A stretch of DNA of 64,000 bases from positions 31,928,326 to 31,992,325 of the forward strand of contig OY821791.1 in the NCBI GenBank assembly GCA_963682175.1, in the 5' to 3' direction. Shown here in pieces: positions 1 to 12,032 of this stretch (the stretch's first letter is position 1; each line of letters begins with the position of its first letter). The notes beneath the pieces were generated by a model, which saw only the letters and a program-made list of their open reading frames with translations, did no database searches and had not been told where the DNA came from. The stretch is from Triglochin maritima. Its lineage: Eukaryota > Streptophyta > Magnoliopsida > Alismatales > Juncaginaceae. The position numbers were made by a program, and so were the translations under genes.

Positions 1-1240
1 AGCAATGTCGACATAACTAGCATAGGAAAGCCGGAGCAGCTGTGGAGACTTCGAAAGGAGTGGGAGAAGGCGAAGAGATCACTTTCAACCACAAACCTTG
101 TCACCCTCGAAATTGATTGCTTCCACGGCAACATCGACTTCAACATCGAAATCAGTAGAAACAAGTTTGAGGAGCTTAGCGAGAACTTCATCGATTCATT
201 TAAAAGAAGAATTCTCAGGTTCTCACAACCGGATGACTTGGTACTTGTTGGCGGATTGAATCACATTCCCATGATCCGGGAGACAACAAAAAGTAAGTTG
301 TCCTACACAAAGGAGTCACATCAGCTTGTCAACCCAGATGAGGCGGTGGCAATTGGTGCTGCAATACAAGGTGCTATGCTAAGTGGAGTCCAACACATCG
401 ACATTAGAAATCTTCGAGTTAAGGACGTCACTCGTCACCCCCTATTGATCACCGACCGATATCCAGGTACGCAAACTAAGTACATATATAGTAGACTTGT
501 ATTACAACATATTAATATATATTTAGTTACTACATGTTAATTATTTCTTAAACAACGAGAGATGTACTATATATATTCTAGGAAGTGGACAGAGAACAAA
601 ATTTGTGGTTGACAGTAGATCTCCATTTCCAATTCGCGTCGCCAGTAGTTGTCGCACAACGTCAGACTACCAAAAGAATATGACATTCGGAGTGTACGAG
701 GCGGGCTTCTACTATCTTGATAACATTTTCCTTGGGGATATAGTAGTAGAAGGGATCACTCCGGCATCTGCTGGTGAAGCTGAGGTTGAACTCATGTTCA
801 ACATTGACGAAAACTCTATCTTGACGGACATCACAGCCAAAGAGATCAGTCATACCGGGAGAGAATTGAGTGTTACATTTACAATATTTGACCTTCCTAG
901 GTTGAGTAATGAGGAGATCGAAAATATGATGGTGGAGTTGGAGAAATGGAGGTCTTACGACGACATTTTGAAGGACAAGTATTTCGTGAGGAATAAACTT
1001 GAGGCAGATCTTATGAGCATGACAAACAAGCTTGAAGATGAGAGATTGAAGGAGAAGATGGAGTCTGTTATGTATAGGGAATTGGAAGTCTTTGCTTCCA
1101 ATCTCAAGGCATGGATACGGGAGGAGGGAAATGATGCAAATTACCAAATACTTCGACAAAAGAAGATCGAACTGAAGATAATGCAACACAAGATCTCACC
1201 TTTTGTTGAACCAGGTATGTATGTATCTTTCCATCTTTAA
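1..1240 (+). CDS. HSP70-like protein, 3' part (gene 1, cut by window edge)
   Basis: The reading frame is open from base 1. Exon 1-466 encodes the end of the nucleotide-binding domain: a degenerate third HSP70 signature (LVGGLNHIPMI) followed by NPDEAVAIGAA, then the first strand of the substrate-binding domain (KDVTRHPLL). A GT donor follows at 467. The next exon (582-1214) starts after an AG at 580-581 in matching phase 1. It gives the rest of the beta sandwich (FGVYEAGF, GEAEVELMFNIDENSIL) and a charged helical lid. HSP70 proteins are ATP-driven chaperones. Here the lid runs to another phase-1 donor-like site (1214/1215), so the gene either continues in an unseen exon or stops by read-through at 1240. 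The sequence is far from canonical cytosolic HSP70: the usual STRIP of signature 3 is replaced by LNHIP. No terminal EEVD is seen. Expression is unknown. Confidence 0.75.
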
Positions 1241-3130
1241 TTTGTTTCACATTTTTACATATATGACGTATGATTATTTACCATACTTACGTGATGTCTG
1301 ACCACAAATATTTTTGAAACATTACGAAACTGAAATTATATGGTATTGAAATAAATTGAAGTACTTATAGTACAAGAGATAATAAATACAAACTTTTTCA
1401 AACACGTTGAAGCAATATTTATCATACTTCATGAAGCATCCATAAACATCCAACTTTCCATGATGAAACAAAACATGCTGAAGCCATATGTGAAATAAGT
1501 TTAGAGGATTATTTACCTGGATTCACATGTAAAGTAGTGATATTGGTTTTATACACCAGAGTTGCTATGATAAATATTAGTCTACTACACCTCCATTGAA
1601 GTGGGTCCACACTACCACTCTTAACTTTGTTATAATGTGGTTAGTTTTAATATTATTTTAAAATCACTTTGCACATTTTACCTGAAAAAACTAAAGATTT
1701 ACATAAACCCATTTATTTTTAAAATCTTAATGATTCTAAAGAAAATGTTAAATTAAAAATCAACCTTGGGTACATAAGCATTGTCTTTACTCGATTTTGT
1801 TGCTTTAGTCCGGAACAAATTGGATCATGATGAATTTAGCAAATTATAATTTGAATCATATTTTCTTAGTTTTAATTACTTCTTACAAATAGTGGCACCT
1901 AATAACATTTTATTATTTTTGTTAAAAATTAAATAAACAAAATAAAATTTTAGTTTACTTTTGGTTCCCAAATATCGAATATCTTATGAGTTTCAGACTA
2001 AACCAATTGATATGGTCGTGTTTCGCGAACCAAAAAAACAATAAAGAGTATTATACACTTAACCATGCGTAGCAAATCAATAATTAACTATCGATGTATA
2101 AAATTTATATATCACTACTATATAATTGTATCCCAGAAAATAACGCAAGTTTTAATGACAACTAACAAATAAAAGATTTTTGCCAAGTGTGATGTGAAAA
2201 GTTAGCTTACCTATTCGATTTCCATACGAGGCAGCATAAATATATATTTTTATCAACCTTTTCAAGTTAACGTGAAAATAGTTGCATACTGAAAAGTCGG
2301 AAACATGCTCATGTCTTATGAACTTTTGAGTTATTCCACTAATTAACTACAAAGCCGGTCACGTGTAATAAACCACCAAAGCCTATGACTTCCTAATAGT
2401 TGATTAACACATCTGCCTTTCAATTTGTACTGCTTACTACCAAGAAATATATTATGCACATTACTTATAGGATTTTGAGAATTTTATATGAAAATATAGT
2501 TGAGTATCTTAATATTTGTAGTTTGTAGAGAAACTAATAAGAATAAAATATCTTATATGAAAATATAGTTGAGTATCTTATATATATATATACTTGAAAT
2601 ACATATTACTTTAGCGTTTATAAAATATTACATGTAATTAGTAACTATACATACTATTGACCTGCTTGGTAAACAAGTAAAATGTTGCAGAACTATTAAT
2701 TATAGGTCAATCAATTTATACAATTAATAATCACAATTATGATATATACTTTGACAAGTGTAGAGAGGTAATTAATACGAAAAACTATAATTATTCTCGT
2801 TTAAAATATTACATTTTGATGTAAATTATAGTTGCTGAAAATTCTAGTTAAAAGATTGTGCATCAAACTATTTTTATTTCTTTGACTGATGTGACAAATA
2901 TCATATATTTTTACATATGATTTAATAATTACTCTTTAAATTCACAAGTCTTGCACTTGATATCAGATTTTTTCCCCGTAAACAGTTATTAGCTAACGTA
3001 TTCTAATGAATTGTTACATAGAAGACATCTAGATTGAGTAGATCATTTTCTTAAATGGATTATATAAAATATCACAAGAAAAAGTATGCATAAGCTGCTA
3101 ACATGTTGGCGGATGCAACTCTCTTGATAC
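1241..3130. other. AT-rich spacer between the two HSP70-like genes
   Basis: No convincing coding exon was found on either strand. The stretch is AT-rich and contains one short direct repeat (listed separately). The promoter of the downstream gene is expected near its 3' end, but no specific element could be assigned. Confidence 0.6.
2484..2580. repeat. 28-bp direct repeat, two copies
   Basis: The 28 bases at 2484-2511 recur exactly at 2553-2580, separated by 41 bases. Each copy contains ATATAGTTGAGTATC. It looks like a small local duplication with no evident function. Confidence 0.7.
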
Positions 3131-4829
3131 TTACAAATTAACTTAAAAATTCTACTTACTATACTTTTCCAACTCCTAATCCTAAAAATATTGACTTTAA
3201 TTATGACGTTTGTAAATTTGGAAGACAAAGTAGAGGACAATGTTAGTGGAAGTGTAGAAGTAGGTTATGAGTCAGTGATAGGGGTCGACCTTGGCACATC
3301 CAACTCTTGTGCGGTTGCGTGGGAAAATGGAGATGCAAAAATAGTTCTTAGAGAGCAAGGAAACAAATTTATATCTTCCTACATTGCCTTCAGCGATGAG
3401 GATGATGAGATGTTGTACGATGAGGTTGCAAAGGCGCAACTAACTTACAACGCTGAGAACACGATCTATGGTTACCCTTCTCCTTACCTTTCTTCATTTA
3501 CGATTTCTAATTCCATTTCCCCAATATGAGTTTATGGAGGCCAAGAACCTTTGTGTTTTCTCAACCAAAGTTTGCAAGTACAATTTTCGTTACTGGGAAT
3601 GCATTCGCTCCTTCATATATTAATGATAAACATTAAACATTTTAATTTTTTATTATCTCCCCCAAGAAATTGTCTTATTTTTAACTAGGTATCTTTTATT
3701 TTTCCAATCTTAACTACATTAATTTCTCAAACTTTGTATGTCCAACTGCTTATTTACATTTATCGTCGTTTGATTCAACTCGATCAATCCTTCATAAATA
3801 TTTTATTTACATATAGACTTTATATTATAGTTTTATTTTCATAGTATTAAATATCTCTTATACCCTTCAATAGTGAAGAGTATTTCCTGATTCTTAGTCT
3901 TATATTTCAATTTGATTTTTTAGAAGCTTGTCATGTATTCAAGTAAAATTCTATGCCTTACAAATTAACTAATTTAAAAATTCTACTTACTATACTTTTC
4001 CAACTCCTAATCCTAAAAATATTGACTTTAATTATGATGTTTGTAAATTTTGAAGACAAAGTAGAGGACGATGTAAGTGGAAGTGTAGAAGTAGCTTATG
4101 AGCCAGTGATAGGGGTCGACCTTGGCACGTCCAACTCTTGCGCGGCTGTGTGGGAAAATGGAGATGCAAAGATCGTTCTTAGCGAGCAAGGAAACAGGTT
4201 TATACCTTCCTATGTTGCCTTCACCGATGAGGATGATGAGGTGCTCTACGGCGAGGTTGCAAAGGAACAACTAACTTACAACCCTGAGAACACAGTCTAT
4301 GGTCAGCCTTCTCCTTACCTTTACTATTTTTCTTCATTTACGATGTCTAATTTCATTTTCCCAAGATGAGTTTATGGAGGTCAGCTGTTAACCTTTGTGT
4401 TTTCTCAACTAAAGGTTGCGAGTTTAATTTTTGTTACTGCGAATACATTCGCTCATTCATATACTAATGAAAAACATTTAAAAAAATTAGCTCGCCCCAA
4501 AAAATTGCCTTATGTTTGACAACGTTAGTTCGTCTTTGAATGTACATTTCTCAAATCTTAATTACATTCCCATCTTAATTACATTTCTCAAACTTTGTAT
4601 ATCCAACTGCTTATTTATATTTATCATCGTTTGATTCAACTCAATCAATCCTTCATAAGTATTTGATTTAGATTTAGACCTTATCTTATAACTTCATTTT
4701 CATAGTATAAAATATCACTTATACCCTCTGATAGTGAATGCTAGGGTATTTAATGATTCTTAGTCTTACATTTCAATTTGAATTTTTAAAAGCTTCACAA
4801 GTATTCAAGATAAAATGCATGCCTTACAA
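3131..4829 (+). repeat. Tandem duplication of the HSP70-like first exon and its flanks
   Basis: Two adjacent units of about 830-870 bases (about 3131-3957 and 3958-4829) share the upstream leader, the complete first exon, the donor site and several hundred bases of the following intron. Both begin near TTACAAATTAACT and end near TATTCAAG followed by GCCTTACAA. Small indels and substitutions separate them, so the duplication is not recent. The downstream unit has the better-preserved protein. Confidence 0.85.
3203..3480 (+). pseudogene. Duplicated HSP70-like first exon (upstream copy)
   Basis: The frame from ATG at 3203 to the donor at 3481 encodes about 92 residues, with the first HSP70 signature (IGVDLGTSNSC) and the phosphate-loop beta hairpin. 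It is closely related to the exon at 4034-4301. It differs at positions normally conserved in HSP70: GNKFISSY replaces the GNRFIPSY of the other copy, and CAVAW replaces CAAVW. The ATPase lysine region reads EVAKAQ. It ends at the same phase-1 donor (TATG/GT), so it could be spliced to the exon at 5392 as an alternative first exon. Otherwise it is a relic. No second exon lies between it and the next copy, so it is not a gene by itself. Confidence 0.6.
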
Positions 4830-7800
4830 CTTCATATGCTAGGAAATGTGCGTTGTTCAATCATTGTCATCGGGTTGCTTGTCGAAGCAATAGAAAACAA
4901 TAACTGATTGACGAAATTAAACACAATGAAATTACTTCTATTAAAAGTGAAATTTCATTTCATAAACAAATATGGGGCCTACTTGAAACTTCCAATTGAC
5001 ATCAGCTAGTTTGTATCCATTTGCAAAGTCACGATTTATTTTTGCATCGTGGACTATTGGTGGTATCTAGTGGTTTAATTTGTTAAAAATAGACGGCATA
5101 AATGAACTATGCTTTCATAGTCTGTATCAAAAAGGGTTTAATTTGTAGAGTTTTTTTGTCATTTGTAGATTCCTTTATTAAAAGAATAAAAATAAACTCT
5201 AGTTGTGGATTTATTTTGTGATATTTTGAGTCGGGGACTTGAGATTGTGATTAAATTTTATTTCTTTGGAAGAGGATGAAAATAACTACGTATCATATTT
5301 CACAAGAAATGTATCAATTAAGCTATTACCATAAATACTATATTCATTTTTTTATATATTGCACAAGTGATTATTGCTTATTTATGACCAGGTATTAAAC
5401 GCTTAATTGGTCGAAAATTCAACAACGAGATGGTTCAAGAAGAGATAAAAATGTGGCCATTCAAGGTTGTTGAAGGAGAGGACAATGAACCAATAATCAT
5501 TGTTAAGTACAAGGAAGAAAAGAAACATTACAGCGCACCAGAAATTTTGTCCATCTTGCTTGAAAAGATGAAGGGGTTGGCTGAGAAAATGTTGAACGAA
5601 TTTCAAATTAAAGATGCAGTGATTACTGTTCCTGTTCACTTTGGCCCATCAGAGCACACAACAATAACAAAAATTGCTGCAACGGTTGGACTTGAGATCT
5701 CCCAGATAATCAGCGAGCCAGTTGCTGCTGCTATGGCTTACCTCTCAAACAATATCTCTGACGAGAAAAAGAATGTCTTGGTGTTCGATCTGGGCGGTGG
5801 GACGCTTGACATTTCACTACTTGAGATGCAAAAGTCAATTGTGGAGGTTAAAGCTAAGGCAAAAAACTCTAGTTTGGGGGGTGATGACTTCGATAAAAGC
5901 TTGATGAAGCATCTTATTGATATATTCAACCAGAAAAATCATGTGGACATTGGCGAAAACAAAAAATCAATTAGTAAGCTAAAAGCAGCGTGCGAGATGG
6001 CTAAGTGGCGGTTATGTGCTAAAAAAGGTAATTCCACCAAAGTAGAGATTGAAGCACTCTATAAGGGAGAAGATTTGTGTGAAACGATCCACCGTACCAC
6101 ATTTGAAGAGCTTAATCAAGAGCTATTTGAGAGATGTATTGAACATGTTGAGCAGTGCTTGAAAGAGGCTAAGTTGAGAGCAGAGGAAGTTGATGAAGTG
6201 GTTTTAGTGGGAGGATCAACTCGAATTCCGAAGATCCGCGAGTTGTTGAAGTTCTTCTTCCAAGGAAAGGAATTGTTTGATGCCCTCCAACCCGAGGAAG
6301 TTGTGGCTTCTGGGGCAGCCCTCATAGGGGCAAAGTGCAGTCAAGGTAAAAAAGACGACATCATAATAGAATTTCACCCCGATGATGTCACACAGGTTTC
6401 CCTCGGATTCATGATGAGTGATGGAACAATGCATTTCGTTATTCCAAGGAACAGTACCATTCCGACAACAAAAACGATCACCTTCAACCAGATGCAGCTC
6501 CTAACAACTCTAGATGTGTACGAGGGGGAGAAAGAAATAGTAAAAGAAAACAACTTCCTTGGGAGACTCATGCTTTCTGACATTACATCTTCATCAACAG
6601 GTATGTCTATTATATATGTTCGTCAAGGGATAACCACACTTACATCATGATTACCAACTAATTAGTAGTCACCAACAAATCACCTACGTAAAAAAGGAAA
6701 TCATAATATATGACAAATCATGTACCCAATTAACAACGTAAAATCAACACAACAAAACCATCTCTATAGAGTGTTTATTTTAATGTTGTTTTTGCAATTT
6801 TTAAATTCAGGTGATTGTAAATTGGAGGTGTCATTTTTTGTGGATAAGAATAACGAAGTAGTTGTCATAGCAAACAATGTCATCACTGGCACGACTACAA
6901 CAGAAACATTTTCCAAGTATCGAATCGCCAACCAGAGAAGAGAAAATGAAAAGAAAAGATTTGAGGAGAAGAAAGAAAAGAGAAAATGGGAGGCTTGGGA
7001 CAAACTAAAAAAGGAGTTAGACTCACAAAGTACTAAACTCAAAGAAGAAAATGTGAAAGAAGTCATTGGAGAGTACATTTATGGCATTTTTTTGGCAGCG
7101 AATTCAATGGCCAAAGAGTGGTTGAACAAGGAAGGGTTAGAAGCAGACCAAAAAGATATTGAAAGAATGGAGAAAGATCAGGATTGGCTCTTCACTGCAC
7201 TTACAAAGAAACATGACCTTCAAACAGATGAAGTGTTTCCTTCATGTGGAGCTATGACAGGGGCAAAGAACAATAGTGGCCGAGAGGATGACTTCAAAAC
7301 AACACCCAAACTGCTTGCCTCCCTTGGCTTCAAAAGGAATGATGGAAGCATGAAAGTTGTCATTCCAAGGAACACCGAACTCCCAAAGAAAAAAGTGATC
7401 ACCCTTCACCAAAATGAGTACCCAATAACTCTCGAGGTGTATGAGGGTGAGAAGGAAACGGCAAACGAAAACAAATCACTTGGGACACTCGGGCCCATTA
7501 GTCCTACACTTACAACCACAGGTATATCTAATACGTCCATCAATGTTGAGATTATTCCTAACCTACAAACTGAGTAGTATTTGAAATAAACAAACTTTAA
7601 AAATGAAATTATATTGTAAGTAAAAGAAATTATATGTTTGAGACATGAATTTGCTAAAACCTGAATATTATTGACTTGATATTTACTTTTCACAATTGTT
7701 TCCTCAATTTATTCTAAGGTGGTTGGCTATTGGAGGTAACATTTCATGTGAGTATAAATAAAGATGTTCAAGTAACAGCCAAAGATACAAGAAGTGACAA

Positions 7801-8149
7801 CATCATTGCAAAAGCATTTTCAAACAATTATCGTAGGTTAAACCCAACCGCAATTACCATGATGATACAAGTAAATGAAAAAATGAGTATTGAGCAAAAG
7901 AAGGCACAAGAAAAACGAGAGGCTTTCAGTGATATGGAAGAGCATCTAAGCTTGCTAACGTACGCTCTTAAAGACCCAAAGGTAAAAGTACGACTTGGAG
8001 AGCATATATATGGCATTCTACGTGAAGCAAATCAGAATGCTATAGGATGGTCGAAAAGTGAAAAACAAGGAGAGTTAAATGACATCACTAAGATGAAAGA
8101 AGACGTTGAATTGATCGTCAATGCATTGAGAAAGCGTATCAGCATTTGA
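4034..8149 (+). CDS. HSP70-like chaperone with two tandem substrate-binding modules (gene 2)
   Basis: Four exons are inferred: 4034-4301, 5392-6600, 6811-7521 and 7719-8149. All three introns are phase 1 with GT/AG ends. The start is the ATG ATG pair at 4034, which precedes IGVDLGTSNSC. The nucleotide-binding domain has signature 1, the catalytic-lysine region VAKEQ, signature 2 (VFDLGGGTLDISLL) and signature 3 (VVLVGGSTRIPKIREL). Exon 2 ends in the start of a beta-sandwich domain (VTQVSLGFMMSDGTMHFVIP, then VYEGEKE). Exon 3 completes it, adds a lysine/glutamate-rich lid, and then starts a second beta sandwich (LASLGFKRNDGSMKVVIP, VYEGEKE). Exon 4 completes that one and adds a second lid ending in RISI. 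Usual HSP70s have one such module and about 640 residues; this model gives about 870. There is no EEVD or ER-retention tail, so a cytosolic or nuclear location is inferred. Substrate and expression are unknown. The frame is open throughout. Confidence 0.8.
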
Positions 8150-8427
8150 CGATTAAAAGGAACATATGTCATATTATTTTTATTATTAGTATTTTCTAGT
8201 AAGCATCCTTTCCTTATGCAATAATATATTTTAAAGATGTATTGGTAATCGTAGGTGGAGTTTACTTTCACTTTATATGGCTACTTGTATTATTTTTCTT
8301 GAAAATAATTTATATGAGAATGCACGCTTCCCTTACAACTTTGTAGTTGACTTTCTTTCGAGCAATGAATTCAATTTTTTTAATCTTTTTTTGGCAAAGG
8401 AAAATGAAATTCTATTATTTTAGCTTT

Positions 8428-8531
8428 CAAACAAAATCCTAGACTAATACCATTGCAATGAAGTTCTAGTCTATTTCCACAAACAAAATCCTAGACTAAT
8501 ACCATTGCAATGAAGTTCTAGCCTATTTCCA
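8428..8531. repeat. 52-bp tandem duplication
   Basis: Bases 8428-8479 are repeated head to tail at 8480-8531 with a single visible difference (AGTCTAT versus AGCCTAT). This is a recent local duplication in noncoding DNA. Confidence 0.85.
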
Positions 8532-10639
8532 CTGCTAGGGGTTGAAGTAGTAACCTTTTACAAAAGACGTACAAGTGAACAATCAAAAATATATAAATGC
8601 TCATAATTTTTAGTAATCCTTCCATTACGTACCACTTGTACAATTGGTTATTACTATAATTTATTTCTTTATTTGTGCTCTATTATCTATTCAACATAAA
8701 TTGCTTCAGATGCTAGACATTTATATATTGCTTATATCATATATTATGACTTAAAACAAAAAAAAAACCATATAAGCAAGAACGATACATTAACCTTAGT
8801 ACTATGCAAGTAAATTCAGAATGAATAAGTTTTTTCTTCCACTTTGGCACTAATTTTTGCTTTCAGTTATTTGTAGTAAACTGATGAAAGAAAATACAAG
8901 AAAGATGTTAGGTCTCATTTAGATAACTAAAGGTTTTAAAAGTTGATTTTAAAAATACATTTTCAAGTTTGAATCCATTTCAAATGTAATTTGAAAATAA
9001 ATTATCACAGGGATTAATATCTTTGGCAAAAAAATATTTTTTTCTTAAATTCAAAGTTTTACAAGAAATAAATCAAGAAGAAGAGACAACTTAAATGAGA
9101 AGAAAAAAATTAAGCCTTACTACTTTTTCGAAAGAAGGATTTTCAGCCAAAATTGCATATTTTTAATTTGTTATTCGGGGTGAGACAAAAACCCTCGTAG
9201 GATCAGAAAATGTATTATTCTGAATAATACATTTTTTTATCAAAAACCATAGCATTATAGGTTATCTGAACATGCTCTTAATAGTTAAATACTGGATTTT
9301 ATAAAATAACGGTAATTATTTATAAATAATTAACAAATAAATAAGTTGATACAAAAATGTGTCAATGTAAAACTAGTACTTGTAGGATATATTTCCTAAA
9401 GAAAATGTCCGTGCAAAACCATAAGCAATAACATAGGTTGTGTTTGGACGTGGTTTTGGTGGTCTCAGATTCATGCGTTGACCATCGATGACCGTTTTTA
9501 TTTTAGGGTTTAGCGTTGATTACGTAGTAGTTTTGCCTTTCGTAAGCATGCAATCTAGTGACGTTCAAGGATGCAATTTGGGTACTCAAGTCTTTATTTT
9601 GTTTTCTGATATGTTTCTAGACAGAGTTCTCACAAGACTGATGCCCATCCATCATAATAGACAATTCATGCAGACCATCTTTACTGAATCAGCAAGTTCA
9701 TCACCAAATTGTCTGAATAGGAAACCAGGACTCTGATTCCTTCTGACCCATTAAATTAATCACCATTAAGGAGAACATTTAGAAGAATCCACAGAGATTA
9801 TCTCATGGAGTACTCTGATTCCTTCTGACCCTTTTTCCGGCTGACCCCCATTGCATTGTTCTATACTTGTACTTTATTCTTAACATTTTCTGTTTTTTAT
9901 TGTCATTCATGTATTGAGGAAATGATTTTTATACTTTTTCAATGTTTTTCAGATATTTTCTTGATCAAATAATTTTTTTAACCCTTTGATGTTATTAACG
10001 TATGTTGAAGCATTGTCACTTGTTGACAGTTTAAATTTGTTCTTTGGGACTAAGATGCCTCTCACTCTTTAAACTGAAATAGTTGTGGGTGATAAGGAAA
10101 TTGTTTTGGGACTTCATCTAGTAGAAAGAAATCAGTAGGCTATGGTGATTAATGAAGAACGAATGTCATTAATCAAGTTTGGTTCATAGTTTGCTTCGAG
10201 TTCGATTTGAAATATTACCACACACTTTGGTTTGGATTTTGCATCACATATTGTTTCATACTAGATCCAAAGTTTGTTTCAGATATTTATAAAATGTGAC
10301 TTAGTTCAGAATTGTAGCAGATTTTCTTTCCATCAGATTTTACTCAAATTATCTTACAAAACTTGCCACTAATTGGACTCAACAATTTTGCAAAAAACAG
10401 TTAAAAAAACAGAACTAAAGATGATACCCAACAATACTCCTGTTTATACTCCGATTCCTTTGGATTGTTGCTTTGAAGTTTGGTTGGTTGGGCACAATTT
10501 CTGCCTTCTATTCTTTCTAATGGAAAAGCAAATCATTTAAACCAAAATATGTAAGGGAAAATTTGAAGGTTCATCAATGTGTTGTGTGCTTTTTCTTTTG
10601 GTAACCCACGATGAACTGAAAGACAAAGATGAGTATGAA

Positions 10640-10872
10640 TAAATAAGATTAATTACATGATATATATGTTGAACATGTTCTTCAGCAAGTTCTGCTGAAA
10701 CATCTATAACAGGCATAAGACCATGCATGCCCAAACACATCGTCCATCTCCTTCGTAACCTTCTTCTCTACATATATCTGAGCATTCAGATATCTTGCAG
10801 ATCGATCATCATTTGTCTTTCTGCTAATTTCCAGCAATCGTTCATTTTTTTCTTCACCATCTAAAAAACAAA
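10640..10872 (-). pseudogene. Possible exon relic, family not recognised
   Basis: On the minus strand, a pyrimidine-rich tract ending TTTTTTAG is followed by an open stretch rich in charged residues (NERLLEISRKTNDDRSARY, then EKKVTKEMDDVFG). A one-base shift near 10735 then continues into GLMPVIDVSAELAEEHVQH, followed by a GTAATT donor-like sequence. The amino-acid composition looks coding, and the frameshift suggests a decayed exon. I do not recognise the family and no neighbouring exons were found. It may be chance. Confidence 0.25.
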
Positions 10873-11145
10873 AGATTAACATTAAGCAGTGAAACATGTT
10901 TTCCAAGATACTTTTACCTTCTAATTTTGCAACACCATATTTTTTATCCTAATTCCGAAAAAACACTACTTCCTATGAGTTCCAACTCCAGCAGATTCTG
11001 TTGTTACAACAGTCACAGAGGAGCCTCTCTGTGCTTTTATAAATCGACATATGTACTTTTTTTTTTTTGTATACGAGGAAACCTTCCGGCCCGGTCCAGT
11101 CACTTTGCAACTCTAATGGGAGAGTAAAATCTGGGAGGAGGAATC

Positions 11146-12027
11146 GGTTGTGAGGGGATATAAGACGCACTATCACGACTATGGATTAAACGCACCACAA
11201 AAAACGAATATTGATTGTGGAAAGTAACTTCAGACCATCTTCCAATCTTAATGCAACAAGTAAACACGAATAAGATGGAAAGAACAAGCAATCACACAAC
11301 ACACCTGAAGTAAACCACGACACACGTGATTTTACAAGGTTCGGCAAGATGCCTATGTCCTTGTGGGGGTCTCCTGCGGGTTTCCTTTCCTTAAAGCTTT
11401 TCTCTAACAAGAGAAGTCTCCGAGATTACAAACGATTGGAAGCAATATGTCTCTCAAAGCACTCTAGATCTCTCTCTAGCCTAATCTCTCTCAAGGAAAT
11501 AAGTATTGTATGTTGTGTTTTTTTCTCTTACAAAATTAGAGCGAAAATCCCTTTTATAATGGGTTAAAAATGTACAAAGAAATCATGTAGATCGTGTGTA
11601 ACTGTCGGAAAATGGTCGACCGGAATTCTCCATCGGTCGACTGGTTTTGGTTAGTTTGCATAACTGCCATTATTCGGTCGACCGTTCACCCTGAGTCATT
11701 CGACCGTTCCACGCTTCTAAACAGCGTTCGGTTGACCGTGTGTCCAACACCGGTCAACCGATCTACATGCTGATTCTCATCTTGCAGCTCTTGTCACTTT
11801 TCGGTCGACCGTGTGCCCACCACCGGTCGGCTGAATCTCGATCCATCCTGAGCTCTAAATCTCCTGCCGTTTTTCGGTCGAACGTACGCCGCGCATCGGT
11901 CGACGGAATCCCGATCTGTCCTGAGCTCAATAGCTCCTAGAGTTATTCGGTCGACCGTGTACCCAACACCGGTCGACCGATTCGCCATATTTTCTTGTAC
12001 TTAACAATTCTACAACCAAATTCAACA
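11146..12027 (-). mobile_element. Solo-LTR-like element with CGGTCGACCG motifs
   Basis: An 882-base segment is flanked by GAATC on both sides (11141-11145 and 12028-12032). Read on the minus strand it begins TGTTGAATTTGG, as many plant LTRs do. It then carries a block of CGGTCGACCG palindromes and variants (about 11600-11980), a TATA-like box (11551-11558) and a leader containing a GGTTCGGCAAGATGCC block that resembles the GGTTCGGCACCC block of the elements at 28078 and 44072. The other terminus reads GGTTGTGAGG on the plus strand rather than the expected TG, so that boundary is uncertain. No coding region is present. Confidence 0.5.
11551..11558 (-). promoter_or_regulatory. TATA-like box of the LTR-like element
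   Basis: The minus strand reads TATAAAAG here. It lies immediately downstream, on that strand, of the palindrome block and upstream of the conserved leader, as expected for a U3/R boundary in a minus-oriented LTR. This is inferred from position and sequence only. Confidence 0.4.
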
Positions 12028-12032
12028 GAATC

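Larger units (their letters stand above)
8150..11145. other. Gene-poor spacer downstream of the HSP70-like pair
   Basis: AT-rich DNA with a 52-bp tandem duplication and one possible exon relic on the minus strand (both listed separately). A 19-base string beginning CTCTGATTCC occurs near 9731 and again near 9811. The open frame at 9488-9736 resembles no family I know and has no coding features. Otherwise nothing was recognised. Confidence 0.5.

Noticed and set aside
9488..9736. 82-residue frame considered as a missing PIEZO N-terminal exon
   Set aside because: It does not match the N-terminal PIEZO segments as I know them and lacks splice signals.
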